64,000 bases of DNA, taken from the NCBI RefSeq assembly GCF_963666145.1, contig NZ_OY762614.1:3710501-3774500 (forward strand), written 5' to 3'. The notes below the pieces were generated by a model. The model had not been told where the DNA came from. It saw nothing but the letters and a program-made list of their open reading frames with translations, and ran no database searches. How positions within the stretch are numbered: position 1 is the stretch's first letter; the number at the start of each line of letters is the position of its first letter. Source of the stretch: an uncultured Desulfobacter sp. Its GTDB lineage: Bacteria; Desulfobacterota; Desulfobacteria; Desulfobacterales; Desulfobacteraceae. Shown here piece by piece: positions 18,419-27,431 of this stretch. The translations under genes and the position numbers were made by a program.

Positions 18419-18432
18419 TTGATTTGAATCAA
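18419..18432 (-). promoter_or_regulatory. Perfect FNR/CRP-family box upstream of the YitT gene
   Basis: TTGATTTGAATCAA matches TTGAT-N4-ATCAA at all ten fixed positions and is embedded in the longer palindrome CTTGATTTGAATCAAG. It lies 100 bp upstream of the YitT start, just after the SWIM gene stop. The same sequence could fold as a six-pair hairpin 3' of the SWIM gene, so an alternative terminator role cannot be excluded. Confidence 0.5.
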
Positions 18433-18440
18433 GCCGGCGC

Positions 18441-19538
18441 CTAAGGTCTTTCCGGCCGGGCCCATTTGTAAACGCCCCTTGATACCCTCTCCAGTTTGCC
18501 TTTTCTTACAAGACTGGCCAGGAAATTTCTAACTTTTTGCGGGTCCATGTCTGATTTTTCAATGACTTCGGTGACCGTGGTATGGCGTTGTGTTCGTCGC
18601 TTAAACAGGGTTTCAATGCCTGCGGTATTTTTGATTTTAGCGGAATCGTTTTCCCTATCCGTCGCGGATGGTCTGGAGGGCTCGTTCTTGGCCCTTACAG
18701 CTTTTGGCCGGCCTGGTTTTGCTTTCCCTGTTTTTGACTTTACGGGTTTGGCGGGTGCTTTACCGGCAGGTTTTGTCATCACCTGTGGTGATGAGGGGGG
18801 GGACTCTTCCATACCAAGGTCGATGCCGAACATATCCGACAGATTCTGGTCTTTTTCATCAATGATTCTTGAGGATTTTTTTCCTGATCTGTCCAAGAGC
18901 TCTTTTTTGCTCTCCTGTACGGTTTCGGCCACCAGATCGTTGATCTTTGCCTTTCTTAAAATGAAGAACAGGCCCGGATCCTGATCCAGGCGCGCACCGA
19001 TGCCGTACAGCACGGCGGCGACATGTTTGCACATGACTGCCCAGTCCGGGCAGGAGCAATCCAGTTCAATCTCTTTGGGAGAGGGGAAAAGACCTTTGCC
19101 TTTTTGGGTAAACAGGTCTTCAAGTGCTTTGGGAAACTTGCCGGCCATCAGTTGCTTGATGCTGTCCATTTTCCCCCTGCACTGATTTTTGATCTCCTGC
19201 CATTGTTTTGGGGGTATGGGTTTAATGGTGATGGTGACCCGGTAGGGTGTGCTGGCGCTTCCCATGACCAGGCCCGAGACCTTGCCGGGTTGGATTTGAA
19301 GATCCAGAACCGCCCCGTGCCGGACATAGCTGCGGCCCCGGCCGATCCTATTTGCATAATCGGCGTATCGTTCCAGGTTGTTGTTCCAGGCTTTGCCCCA
19401 CCAGTTTTTCGCCAGGGCCTGGCCCTCAAGGACCACGGGCTGAATATCGGGGTTTTTCTTTTTTAAGGCCTTAAGTTTTTTTTCTGCTTTTGCCCGTTTT
19501 TCACCCACGGTCACGTATTTTGGATACCCATAATGCAT
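18441..19538 (-). CDS. SWIM zinc-finger protein with AT-hook-like linker and winged helix
   Basis: Probable DNA-binding partner of the SNF2 helicase encoded just upstream. The N-terminal half has a conserved WWGKAWNNNLERY segment near residue 45; the SWIM metal site CSC-x4-VMCKH is at about residue 160. A lysine-proline-alanine-rich linker (about 245-300) contains KPGRPK, the core of an AT-hook. The C-terminus (about 315-365) resembles a small winged helix (TVTEVIEKSDMDPQKVRNFLASLVRKGKLERV). Start MHYGYPKYVT at 19538 lies 39 bp after the SNF2 stop, so the two are one operon. Bacterial SWIM and SNF2 genes are commonly paired. Confidence 0.88.
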   Translation of the reverse strand: MHYGYPKYVTVGEKRAKAEKKLKALKKKNPDIQPVVLEGQALAKNWWGKAWNNNLERYADYANRIGRGRSYVRHGAVLDLQIQPGKVSGLVMGSASTPYRVTITIKPIPPKQWQEIKNQCRGKMDSIKQLMAGKFPKALEDLFTQKGKGLFPSPKEIELDCSCPDWAVMCKHVAAVLYGIGARLDQDPGLFFILRKAKINDLVAETVQESKKELLDRSGKKSSRIIDEKDQNLSDMFGIDLGMEESPPSSPQVMTKPAGKAPAKPVKSKTGKAKPGRPKAVRAKNEPSRPSATDRENDSAKIKNTAGIETLFKRRTQRHTTVTEVIEKSDMDPQKVRNFLASLVRKGKLERVSRGVYKWARPERP

Positions 19539-19577
19539 TGCTGGATTCCTTTTGCCTTTAAATTCTTATCTGCGGCC

Positions 19578-22277
19578 TTATTCCGGCAGGGAAAGCCGGA
19601 ACAGATCAAGCAGATCTTGGTCATTCATTTCCGTGATCATGCCTTCGGCGGAAGGCGTGACCACCTGGTCGGCCAGGGCCTGTTTTTCACTGATCATCCG
19701 ATCAATCTTTTCCTCAATGGTGCCCCGGGTGACAAATTTATGCACCAGCACTTTTTTGGTCTGCCCGATGCGAAACGCTCGGTCTGTGGCCTGGTTTTCC
19801 ACGGCCGGGTTCCACCATCTGTCAAAATGGACCACATGGTTGGCCCGGGTCAGGTTCAGGCCCACGCCCCCGGCCTTTAACGACAGCACCATAAAGGGGC
19901 AATAGGCATTGTCCTGGAATGTTTGTATCAGTTTTTTGCGTTTTGCAACAGGGACAGATCCGTGAAGCACAAGTCCCGGGTGGTGGAAAATGTTTTCAAG
20001 AAAGGCCCGCAACGGCTCTGTCATCTCTTTAAATTGGGTGAATACGAGCACCCGTTCCCGTTTTTCATAAACGGTTTCGCAGATACTGCCCAGACGTGCA
20101 AATTTCCCGCTGTGGATGGCCTTGAAATCCCCGGACCCTGTGATCTGATCCGGGTGGTTGCACAATTGCTTGAACCGGAGCAGAAAAGAGAGCACCAGGC
20201 CTTTGCGCTGGATGCCCTCGGTGGTCTCAATGGCCCGTTTCAGATCCGTGACCGATTTTTTGTACAGTACCACCTGTTTGGGGCTTAAATCTGCAAAGAC
20301 CTTCATTTCCACCTTGTCCGGCAAATCTTTGATCACGGTCTTATCGGTTTTCAGGCGGCGCAGGATGTAAGGAAAGATCATTTGCCTCAATATGGCATAT
20401 CCGTTGGGATCGTCTTGCAGGGTTTTGGCAAAGTTGGAAAATTCTGTTTTATTGCCCAAAAGCCCGGGATTTAGAAAATCAAACAAAGACCACAGGTCCG
20501 ACAGCCGGTTCTCCACAGGTGTGCCGGTCATGATAACCCGCTGGGCGGCAGGCAATGCTTTGATGGCCCGGGTCTGCTGGGTGCCTGGATTTTTAATGGC
20601 CTGGGCCTCGTCCAGGATCAGGCTGTGCCAGGTGTAGGCGGCAAGCCAGTCGTATTTTTTTACCAGGGTGTAGCTGGTGATGACCAGATCCATTCGGTTC
20701 AGCTGGGTTTTGGTGAGCTTGAATTTTTTATTTTTTGGGGCCTTGTCGGGTTGTGAATTCGATGATGCAAACCCTGGGTGGGCCACACAGACTTTAAGGC
20801 CGGGCAAAAAACGGTTGATTTCCGACTGCCAGTTTGAAATCAGGGAAGCCGGCACCACCAGTAGCGATGCCGGGCGTTTGGCGTTTGACGGAAAGGTGCT
20901 CAGCCATGCCAGGATCTGGACGGTTTTTCCCAGCCCCATATCATCGGCCAGGCAGGCCCCGAATCCGTATGAGGCCAGAAAGTTCAGCCAGTCTACACCT
21001 TTTGCCTGGTAGGGCCGCAATGTGGCCTTGAAGCCTTTGCCCGGCACCACCGGATCCACCTGTTCCGGGTGGGTCATTTTTTCCAGTACGGATGTCAGCC
21101 ATGTGCCGTTGGATATGCTGACATCCACCTGTTCGTCACCGTCCAGGCCAAGCATCTTTTCCGGATTCAGCCGGGCCCGCATGGCATCGCCCAGAGTCAT
21201 GCCCGAGGCGGCCAGGTCCTCAATGCTATCGCAGGCTTTCAGGGCCTGTCTGAGCTTTTCCGGATCTACGGCCACCCATTTGTTTTTGATAAAGGCCAGG
21301 CCCTGGGTCTCTTCGAGAATGGCTTCGACTTCCTGTCTGGACAATTCCAGCTGGCCCAATTCTACACTGACCTTAAAATCAAGTATGGCATCCAGCCCGG
21401 CCAGGGATGGCTTTTTATCTCCCAGGGAGATGGTCACCTTGGGTGGGGCGGAGGTTTGCTTCCACCAGTCAGGAATCCGGCAGAGTACCCCGCAGGCTTC
21501 ATAATCCGGGATCTCCTTTAGAAAGGCAAACGCCTCATCTCCATCCCAGGCCAGGGGGTGAAACAATTCGCCGGATTCAATGAGATCCGCCACGATCCGG
21601 CTTTGTTCCGCTGCTTTGTACACCGTGGATAAAAGAGTCAGAAGTTCATCATCGCCATGGGTTTCAATGGCATGTTTCAGGGGCAGGTGCTTAGGCTTTC
21701 CATTGGCCCCCATGCCTGCGGAATAGGTGGCCATGAAGGCAAAGGGAAGATCGGAATTTTTATTTTCCACCAGATGGAAAAACACCCGGCCTGCCGGGTG
21801 AAGATCGGGATTCTTTTCCCGGAAATAGTCGCTGACAGGCCCCTTGAATTTTTTGATATCACGGGAAAAGGTCTCATTGAACCCCTGCCACAACCCCTCA
21901 AGCATATCTGCCGTAACATATTCAGACCCGGCCATCAGGGGACAGGCTGAAATAAAATCGCCGACAAGCCCCGGCGGTACCTCTATGAGAGCGTCCTGCC
22001 GCAAGGTTTCAAGTTCAGCGGTTTTTAACAACTCCCGGACAAAACAGCTGGAAAACCGAAGGAAATAGTCAAAAGAGGCTGAAAATTCTAACGGGAATTG
22101 TTTAAACCCCAGGTCATAGAGCCAGTCGCCTTTTGAAGTTTCAACTGTTTGGGCAATTTCCTCCAAGCGCTGTATCTGGTCCGATTGGCTTGTGCCTGTT
22201 ACCGGTTCCCATTCAAGCACCAATGTCTGATCCGGCATGACCGAAATCACCGGTTGTTCTTTGGTTTTGTCTGTCAA
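19578..22277 (-). CDS. SNF2-family DNA-dependent ATPase/helicase
   Basis: Swi2/Snf2 translocase that would remodel protein-DNA or polymerase-DNA complexes. The N-terminal 390 residues form the bacterial accessory region. The motor follows: motif I LADDMGLGKTVQ near residue 445, motif II LDEAQAIKN near 555, MTGTPVENRLSDLW, and in the second RecA lobe LVFTQF, LSLKAGGVGLNLT and DRAFRIGQTKKV near 850. Length 899 is normal for the HepA/RapA-like bacterial group. It is first in a two-gene operon with the SWIM protein. Confidence 0.95.
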   Translation of the reverse strand: MTDKTKEQPVISVMPDQTLVLEWEPVTGTSQSDQIQRLEEIAQTVETSKGDWLYDLGFKQFPLEFSASFDYFLRFSSCFVRELLKTAELETLRQDALIEVPPGLVGDFISACPLMAGSEYVTADMLEGLWQGFNETFSRDIKKFKGPVSDYFREKNPDLHPAGRVFFHLVENKNSDLPFAFMATYSAGMGANGKPKHLPLKHAIETHGDDELLTLLSTVYKAAEQSRIVADLIESGELFHPLAWDGDEAFAFLKEIPDYEACGVLCRIPDWWKQTSAPPKVTISLGDKKPSLAGLDAILDFKVSVELGQLELSRQEVEAILEETQGLAFIKNKWVAVDPEKLRQALKACDSIEDLAASGMTLGDAMRARLNPEKMLGLDGDEQVDVSISNGTWLTSVLEKMTHPEQVDPVVPGKGFKATLRPYQAKGVDWLNFLASYGFGACLADDMGLGKTVQILAWLSTFPSNAKRPASLLVVPASLISNWQSEINRFLPGLKVCVAHPGFASSNSQPDKAPKNKKFKLTKTQLNRMDLVITSYTLVKKYDWLAAYTWHSLILDEAQAIKNPGTQQTRAIKALPAAQRVIMTGTPVENRLSDLWSLFDFLNPGLLGNKTEFSNFAKTLQDDPNGYAILRQMIFPYILRRLKTDKTVIKDLPDKVEMKVFADLSPKQVVLYKKSVTDLKRAIETTEGIQRKGLVLSFLLRFKQLCNHPDQITGSGDFKAIHSGKFARLGSICETVYEKRERVLVFTQFKEMTEPLRAFLENIFHHPGLVLHGSVPVAKRKKLIQTFQDNAYCPFMVLSLKAGGVGLNLTRANHVVHFDRWWNPAVENQATDRAFRIGQTKKVLVHKFVTRGTIEEKIDRMISEKQALADQVVTPSAEGMITEMNDQDLLDLFRLSLPE

Positions 22278-22572
22278 TTAATTTTATCTCCACTAACGTC
22301 ATTCTCCAGCGCAGGTATATCAAATCCTTTGAGTAACAACAAGGGTCGGGGCGAAGGCTCTTACCATCAAAAGAACCAACTTTTTGGTTATATTTAAATG
22401 GAAATCTTTGCGAATTATTTCAGAGAGTGGTAAAAATTCTTTCATGGAACTTACAATAAAATTGCAACGGTTTAGATCTCTTCCCTTTCGGATGTTGGCT
22501 CGGTAGATGCGTTGGAATGAAAGATAAACATAAACCGCATGTCACCTTGCTATAAACAACAGGAGATAAAAA

Positions 22573-22866
22573 TTGGCCGGATTAGTTTTTGAATTGCAAT
22601 CTGATGCTATAAATAAAGATGTTAGATGTTCTGATTTACTTCGAAAAGCACTTGTAGTCTCACGGAAGCTTGATATAGATTCAATTGAGAGTTGGATACG
22701 ATACGAGCTAAATGGATTTTTACAAAAGGATGATGTTGTGCCTGACTACAGAGAAGTCCATGGTCTCATTAAAGTTTGGAATCCATATCACGGTTGGCAA
22801 CCCCTTAATTTTGGTGATCCGAAGCAAGCAGAACGATTATCCAAAAGAAAAGAATTCTGGTTATAA
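22573..22866 (+). pseudogene. AbiTii-like gene, N-terminal fragment
   Basis: The 97 residues match the start of AbiTii-domain proteins, linked to abortive phage infection: FELQSDAINKDVRCSDLLRKALVVSRKL, then IRYELNGF and a conserved NPYHGWQP. The family domain continues well beyond this, but the frame ends at 22864 where similarity to a transposase begins on the other strand. Translation would begin at TTG 22573 behind AGGAG. The missing middle and the C-terminal part at 23172-23507 in another frame show one gene split by an insertion. Confidence 0.75.
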
Positions 22867-23160
22867 CGGATTTGGGGGACCCGTCCGTAAGCCTCCCAAT
22901 GAAGCTGAAATCAAAAGGTTCTGAAGCCAATTCTCGTGGTACTGGAATCCGTTCACTCTTTCAAAAGAACTCACATGGCCCTTTTGCTTTACCGTCCATG
23001 GATTGAGTGGAGCAAAATTTTGGATAAGAGCCCAAGCACGTATGCTGAGATTGGCAGATTTCATAGTGCCATGAAAATACTTGGTGCTGAATAAATGACG
23101 GTCCATCCGTTGCATCAGCCGGTCAACCATATTTTTCGAAAAAAGAAAAACAGGCTGCCG
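22861..23160 (-). pseudogene. Transposase C-terminal remnant inside the AbiTii gene
   Basis: Read on the minus strand, this segment gives a C-terminal tail of a transposase: DRLMQRMDRHLFSTKYFHGT, then SIRAWALIQNFAPLNP, ERVNGFQYHENWLQNLLISAS and a stop at 22861. Order and wording resemble the end of DDE transposases, but no catalytic core, terminal inverted repeats or target duplication remain. The exact family cannot be named. Its ends coincide closely with the two AbiTii fragments. Confidence 0.55.
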
Positions 23161-23171
23161 GACAAGTTCTT

Positions 23172-23507
23172 AACAAAATAACATACAATATAGGCAGCAT
23201 GCAAAACTCACAGCTACAGCAAAATTCTCCAGGTGCCTCACAAACTCTTAATGTTGGTCCAGATTTATCGCGGCTAATTGAGTTCGTTAGTAAGATTAGG
23301 GCCGACATAAAGGAATTGGGGTTAAATTCAGATTCTGAAAATGAGCTTAATTCCGAAATTTCAACTATTGAAATCCAGTCGAAATCACCGAATCCGAAAT
23401 CAAAAATTATTTCTGAATCTTTGAAAACAATACGGTCTATTTTGGAAGGTGCTGCTGGCAGTGTAGTAGCAACTCCATTCTTGGCGCAGATTGGTAATTT
23501 TTTATAA
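23172..23507 (+). pseudogene. AbiTii-like gene, C-terminal fragment
   Basis: From NKITYNIGSMQNSQLQQ onward this frame resembles the C-terminal region of AbiTii proteins: a Gln/Asn-rich linker, a helical segment (LSRLIEFVSKIRADIKELGL) and the ending ESLKTIRSILEGAAGSVVATPFLAQIG. An internal ATG exists at 23199 but has no convincing ribosome site. It is separated from the N-terminal fragment by the transposase remnant and lies in a different frame. Confidence 0.65.
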
Positions 23508-23621
23508 CTGACACAGAATATGAGAATTCGTAAAACTGCGTACATACTCCAACAAATGAACTGTTGATTGAAAAATAAAGATTTTATTCTTTAATAACGA
23601 ATGAGTTTGAATCTGACGGAG

Positions 23622-24299
23622 CTACGCTTTGTCAACTTTGAACAGTCGTGCAACTTCCAAGGGCAGGTCTGGCAGTTCCATGGTAACGGTTCTGCTCTTA
23701 TCCTGAAATTTAAGAAAATAGGAGTGCAGCCCCATGGATTCAAACTGCATTTGGTTTTTTAGGAATTCAAGGGCTCTGGGCGATCCGTAACGGGAATCGC
23801 CCACGACCGGATGCCCAGCCAGTTTGGCGTGGCGCCGGATCTGGTGCTTGCGGCCGGTGAACAGTTCAATGTCCAGAAGGGAATAATGGATGGACTGGTC
23901 CAGAACCCTGTAGCGGGTCAGGGCCTTGACTCGTTTTCCCCGGCCCCGGGGATCGGTTCGGCCGCCGGCGGATTTGGTCAGGGGGGTATCCCAGTCTCCC
24001 TGGTCCTGGTCAAAATGGCCGTGAACCAGGGCTTTATAACGTTTTGTCACCTTCCCTTCTGCAAAAAGGGCTGATAAGCCGGCCAGGCTCTCTTGGGTCG
24101 TGGCCACAAGGAGCAGTCCCGAGGTCTCTTTATCCAGGCGATGGACGGGTTGGAGTATCTCCGTGCTGCCGGGTCCAAGGCTTTTTTGAAGGTCCGATAT
24201 GATATCCCTTCCAGGATCGTTATGGACACTGATGCCCCCGGGTTTTTCTAAACAGATCCAGCCTTGTCCGTGTTCTATGATTTTAATCTTCTCTTTCAT
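23622..24299 (-). CDS. RluA-family RNA pseudouridine synthase
   Basis: Isomerises uridine to pseudouridine in rRNA or tRNA. The catalytic motif HRLDKETSGLLLVA is at about residues 53-66 with the essential Asp within it, followed by KRYKALVHG, and the C-terminal TGRKHQIRRHAKLAGHPVVGDSRYG. There is no S4 domain; at 225 aa it is a short, RluA-like member. Start ATG 24299 gives MKEKIKIIEHGQGWICLEKP, the normal beginning. Target base unknown. Single gene. Confidence 0.93.
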   Translation of the reverse strand: MKEKIKIIEHGQGWICLEKPGGISVHNDPGRDIISDLQKSLGPGSTEILQPVHRLDKETSGLLLVATTQESLAGLSALFAEGKVTKRYKALVHGHFDQDQGDWDTPLTKSAGGRTDPRGRGKRVKALTRYRVLDQSIHYSLLDIELFTGRKHQIRRHAKLAGHPVVGDSRYGSPRALEFLKNQMQFESMGLHSYFLKFQDKSRTVTMELPDLPLEVARLFKVDKA

Positions 24300-24498
24300 G
24301 GCAGCCCATTCTAACCCATCCCGGGCCGCGGGTCAAAAGGCAATGAAGGGCATGGGGGCACTGACGAGTTTCGGGTGCACGCAGGGTTATTCCATGATGA
24401 TTGTCGGCTGACCCGTCACCATTAAAGGAGATTGACAACAGCTAAAGCATCCCTATAGTTGTGACCTGTTTGAAAATATTATGTAAGGTGATGCAAAA

Positions 24499-25872
24499 AT
24501 GATCAACCCAGATGCCATAGACAACCTCAGAAAAATCGTGGGTAAGGAGAGGTGTTTCGACGCCCCCGAGCAGTTGGCCTGTTATTGTTATGATGCCTAT
24601 TTTGAAGAGGCCATGCCTGACCTGGTGCTGTTTCCCTGTACCCGGGATGAGGTGTCCGGGATTTTAAAAATATGTGCTGCTCACAAAATTCCGGTGACCG
24701 CCCGGGGCGCGGGGACTTCGGTGTGCGGGGCCAGTATCCCGGCCAGGGGCGGTGTGGTGCTGTGCTTTTCAAAAATGAACCGGATTATCGAAATCAATAC
24801 CAAAGATCGGTATGTGATTGTGGAGCCCGGTGTGATCAATGCCGATCTTCAAAAAGCCCTGGCCCCGTTCGGTTTCTTTTATCCCCCGGACCCCGGTTCC
24901 ATGGCTGTCTCCACCATCGGCGGTAATGTGGCACAGAATGCCGGCGGCCCCCGGTGCCTTAAATACGGGGTGACGGTGGATTATGTCCTGGGCATGGAAG
25001 TTGTGCTCAGTTCGGGCAAGGTGGTGCGTTTTGGCAGCCGCAATGTCAAGGATGTCACCGGCTACCGGCTGTCCAGTCTGTTCTGCGGGTCCGAAGGGAC
25101 TTTGGGCATGGTTACCTCGGTGATCCTCAAGGTGCTGCCCAAGCCTGAAAGTGTCTCCACATTGCTTGTCACCTTTGATGATCTGGACAATACGGCAAAT
25201 GCCGTGGCAGATATCATTGGTGCCGGTATTTTGCCGGTGGCATTGGAATTGATGGACAAGACCACCATTCGGACCGTTGAAGATAATGCCCACATCGGAC
25301 TGCCGGTGGATGCCGAAGGCACCTTGCTCATTGAAGTGGACGGGGTGAAAGAGGCGTGTGAAAAAGAGATCAAAAAAATTGCCGAAAAGCTTGAGGCCAA
25401 CGGGGCTGTGAGCATTGACATTGCCAAGACCGAAGAAGAGCGTGAAAAACTCTGGGAGGCGAGACGGTCGGTCTATGGTGTGTTTGCCAAGCTTTCCGCA
25501 AGTCTCTACACAGAAGATATTGTGGTGCCTGCCGGTAAAATTCCGGAGATGACCCGAAAAATTGTGGAGATCGCCGAGAAATACAACCTGCTTGTGGGTG
25601 TGATGGCCCATGCCGGCGACGGTAACATGCACCCCATGATTCCGGGGGATAAGGCCAATAAAGAGGAGTGGGCCCGGGTGAAAAAAGCCTTTGACGAGAT
25701 TATGGCCGCAGCCGCCTCACTGAACGGTTCTTTGTCCGGAGAGCACGGCATCGGTCTTGCCAAAACCGAATATCTGCCCCTGGTCATGGATGATGATACC
25801 GTTGAGTTCATGGGTGTCATTAAAAAAGCAGTGGATCCGGACGGTATCCTGAATCCCGGGAAGTTTGTGTAA
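24499..25872 (+). CDS. FAD-linked D-lactate/glycolate dehydrogenase subunit (GlcD family)
   Basis: Flavoprotein that oxidises a 2-hydroxy acid and hands electrons to the Fe-S partner encoded next. A PCMH-type FAD domain (FAD_binding_4) covers about residues 35-215, with TARGAGTSVCG and PGSMAVSTIGGNVAQNAGGP. The C-terminal FAD-oxidase domain shows the substrate-site MAHAGDGNMHPMI and SGEHGIGLAKTEYL. The 457 residues are usual for GlcD or Dld-II. The stop overlaps the region of the GlcF-like start (2 bp apart). Lactate is the likelier substrate in a sulfate reducer, by inference only. Confidence 0.93.
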   Translation: MINPDAIDNLRKIVGKERCFDAPEQLACYCYDAYFEEAMPDLVLFPCTRDEVSGILKICAAHKIPVTARGAGTSVCGASIPARGGVVLCFSKMNRIIEINTKDRYVIVEPGVINADLQKALAPFGFFYPPDPGSMAVSTIGGNVAQNAGGPRCLKYGVTVDYVLGMEVVLSSGKVVRFGSRNVKDVTGYRLSSLFCGSEGTLGMVTSVILKVLPKPESVSTLLVTFDDLDNTANAVADIIGAGILPVALELMDKTTIRTVEDNAHIGLPVDAEGTLLIEVDGVKEACEKEIKKIAEKLEANGAVSIDIAKTEEEREKLWEARRSVYGVFAKLSASLYTEDIVVPAGKIPEMTRKIVEIAEKYNLLVGVMAHAGDGNMHPMIPGDKANKEEWARVKKAFDEIMAAAASLNGSLSGEHGIGLAKTEYLPLVMDDDTVEFMGVIKKAVDPDGILNPGKFV

Positions 25873-25873
25873 C

Positions 25874-27142
25874 ATGGCTGCTTCATCATATGGGCAAAAT
25901 TGCAACAGGTGCGGGTTCTGCCTGTCCGTGTGCCCGACTTACAAGGCCCAGGGCACCGAGGATGCGTCTCCCCGGGCCAGGATACAGCTCATTGATTTTT
26001 TTGCGGACCACAAGGTAGGTTCATCCGAGAAGCTCCAGGAGATCATATCCAAATGTCTGATGTGCGGCAGCTGCGCCAACATCTGCCCTTCTGGCATCAA
26101 CCATCCCGAACGTTATGTGCGCATGCGCGAACAGATGATCCGGGACCACGGCGATCGGCCGGAGATCAAAAGCCTGGTCTATCTTCTGGCAAAGGAATCC
26201 CGAATCCGGATGGCGGCCGGTGCAGCCAAAATGGCCCAGAAAATAGTCCCCAAGGTGTTTGCCCAAAAATATAAATTGGGCAACATTGCATTAAAACAGT
26301 TTCCGGTTTTGAATAAAGTGCCGTTCAGGACCGCTGCCCGGACACCACAGCCCACGCAGAAATCAAAACCTGCATCAGGTTTAAAATACGGCCGCGTGGT
26401 CTATTTTACAGGCTGCGCCACCAATTATCTTTTTGAAGATACCGGTTTTGCCGTTCTGGATATTTTACGGCACATGGGACTTGAGGTGATTATTCCAGAT
26501 ACCCAGACCTGCTGCGGCATTCCCATGCTTTATCACGGCGGCCGGGAAAAAATGAAAAAAAATGTCACCGCCAATCTGGCCTGTCTGGATGTACAGGGAA
26601 TTGATGCCGTTATCGTGGACTGCCCCACCTGCGGTTCCGCCTTGAAAAATGAGTATCCTAAGCTTGCAGAAGAATTTGGTCTGGAGCAGGATAGGGCGAA
26701 TCGTGTGGCGGAAAATGTGGTGGATATCAGCACCTTTATCATGGCCCATGCCCAACCTGACGACTTTACCCAAACCGGTGAGACGGTACGCGTCACCTAT
26801 CACCAGCCCTGCCATCTGCGCAACCATATGCCCACCCCGGGAAGCGCCCAGGCGCTTTTGACTGCGCTGAAGGGCGTTGAATATACCCCGGCGACGGATA
26901 TGGATTCCTGTTGTGGCGGCGGTGGCACCTTTTTCTACGAATATCCGGATGTATCAAAAAGCATTGCAGCGAAAAAGGTGGCCAATGCCAAAGCCACCGG
27001 TGCAGCCCTTTGGGTGACCGATTGTCCGGTATGCCGGATAAACCTGGGCGGTTATCTTGATGACCCTGGGGGGATGACTGTGGTGCATCCGGTGCGTCTT
27101 GCAGTCCAATCCCTGGTGGCTCGGACGGACAGAAACGGATAA
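25874..27142 (+). CDS. Fe-S oxidoreductase partner of the GlcD-like dehydrogenase (GlcF/LldE-like)
   Basis: Electron-accepting subunit with two [4Fe-4S] ferredoxin motifs (CNRCGFCLSVCP near residue 12 and CLMCGSCANICPSG near 60) and two cysteine-rich CCG domains: the first contains FTGCATNYLF and TCCGIPMLYHGG, the second YHQPCHLRN and DSCCGGGGTFFYE. This is the classic GlcF layout at 422 aa. ATG 25874 is chosen; an in-frame TTG at 25865 would overlap the upstream gene. It is cotranscribed with the flavoprotein, and a strong terminator follows. Confidence 0.93.
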   Translation: MAASSYGQNCNRCGFCLSVCPTYKAQGTEDASPRARIQLIDFFADHKVGSSEKLQEIISKCLMCGSCANICPSGINHPERYVRMREQMIRDHGDRPEIKSLVYLLAKESRIRMAAGAAKMAQKIVPKVFAQKYKLGNIALKQFPVLNKVPFRTAARTPQPTQKSKPASGLKYGRVVYFTGCATNYLFEDTGFAVLDILRHMGLEVIIPDTQTCCGIPMLYHGGREKMKKNVTANLACLDVQGIDAVIVDCPTCGSALKNEYPKLAEEFGLEQDRANRVAENVVDISTFIMAHAQPDDFTQTGETVRVTYHQPCHLRNHMPTPGSAQALLTALKGVEYTPATDMDSCCGGGGTFFYEYPDVSKSIAAKKVANAKATGAALWVTDCPVCRINLGGYLDDPGGMTVVHPVRLAVQSLVARTDRNG

Positions 27143-27162
27143 TCAATATATTCTCAACTGAT

Positions 27163-27224
27163 TGGCCTTGCAGGAGTCATTGTTTCCCTCTCTTTCCCCG
27201 TTGATATCTGCAAGGCCATTTTTT
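27163..27224 (+). terminator. Terminator after the GlcD/GlcF operon
   Basis: The 11-base arms TGGCCTTGCAG (27163-27173) and CTGCAAGGCCA (27208-27218) are exact complements and are followed by six T. Confidence 0.85.
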
Positions 27225-27330
27225 ATCAAACGATTTCATTTTTAAATTATAATGTGTTAGATATTAAGAACTACTCCATTCCTCTGCTTGTTTTGCCAGC
27301 GTTCATTTTTTTTGTTTTTTTCTTTGAAAA

Positions 27331-27344
27331 TTGATCCAGATCAA
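27331..27344 (+). promoter_or_regulatory. FNR/HcpR-type activator box in the hcp promoter
   Basis: TTGATCCAGATCAA fits TTGAT-N4-ATCAA at all ten fixed positions. Its centre (27337.5) lies 41.5 bases before a start point expected from the -10-like TATATT at 27367-27372, the geometry of class II activation by CRP/FNR-family proteins. hcp begins at 27432. Confidence 0.75.
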
Positions 27345-27431
27345 GGTTTTTGTGCGTTTAAAATCGTATATTTTACCTGCGATGTAAGGCGTTATTAAGC
27401 AGTTAATTCATATAAAAAAGGAGACCTTTGC

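Noticed and set aside
24769..25632. Long minus-strand open frame (287 codons) opposite the GlcD-like gene
   Set aside because: Composition is His/Gln-rich without motifs, as expected for the complement of a GC-biased gene; the plus-strand gene has clear family motifs.
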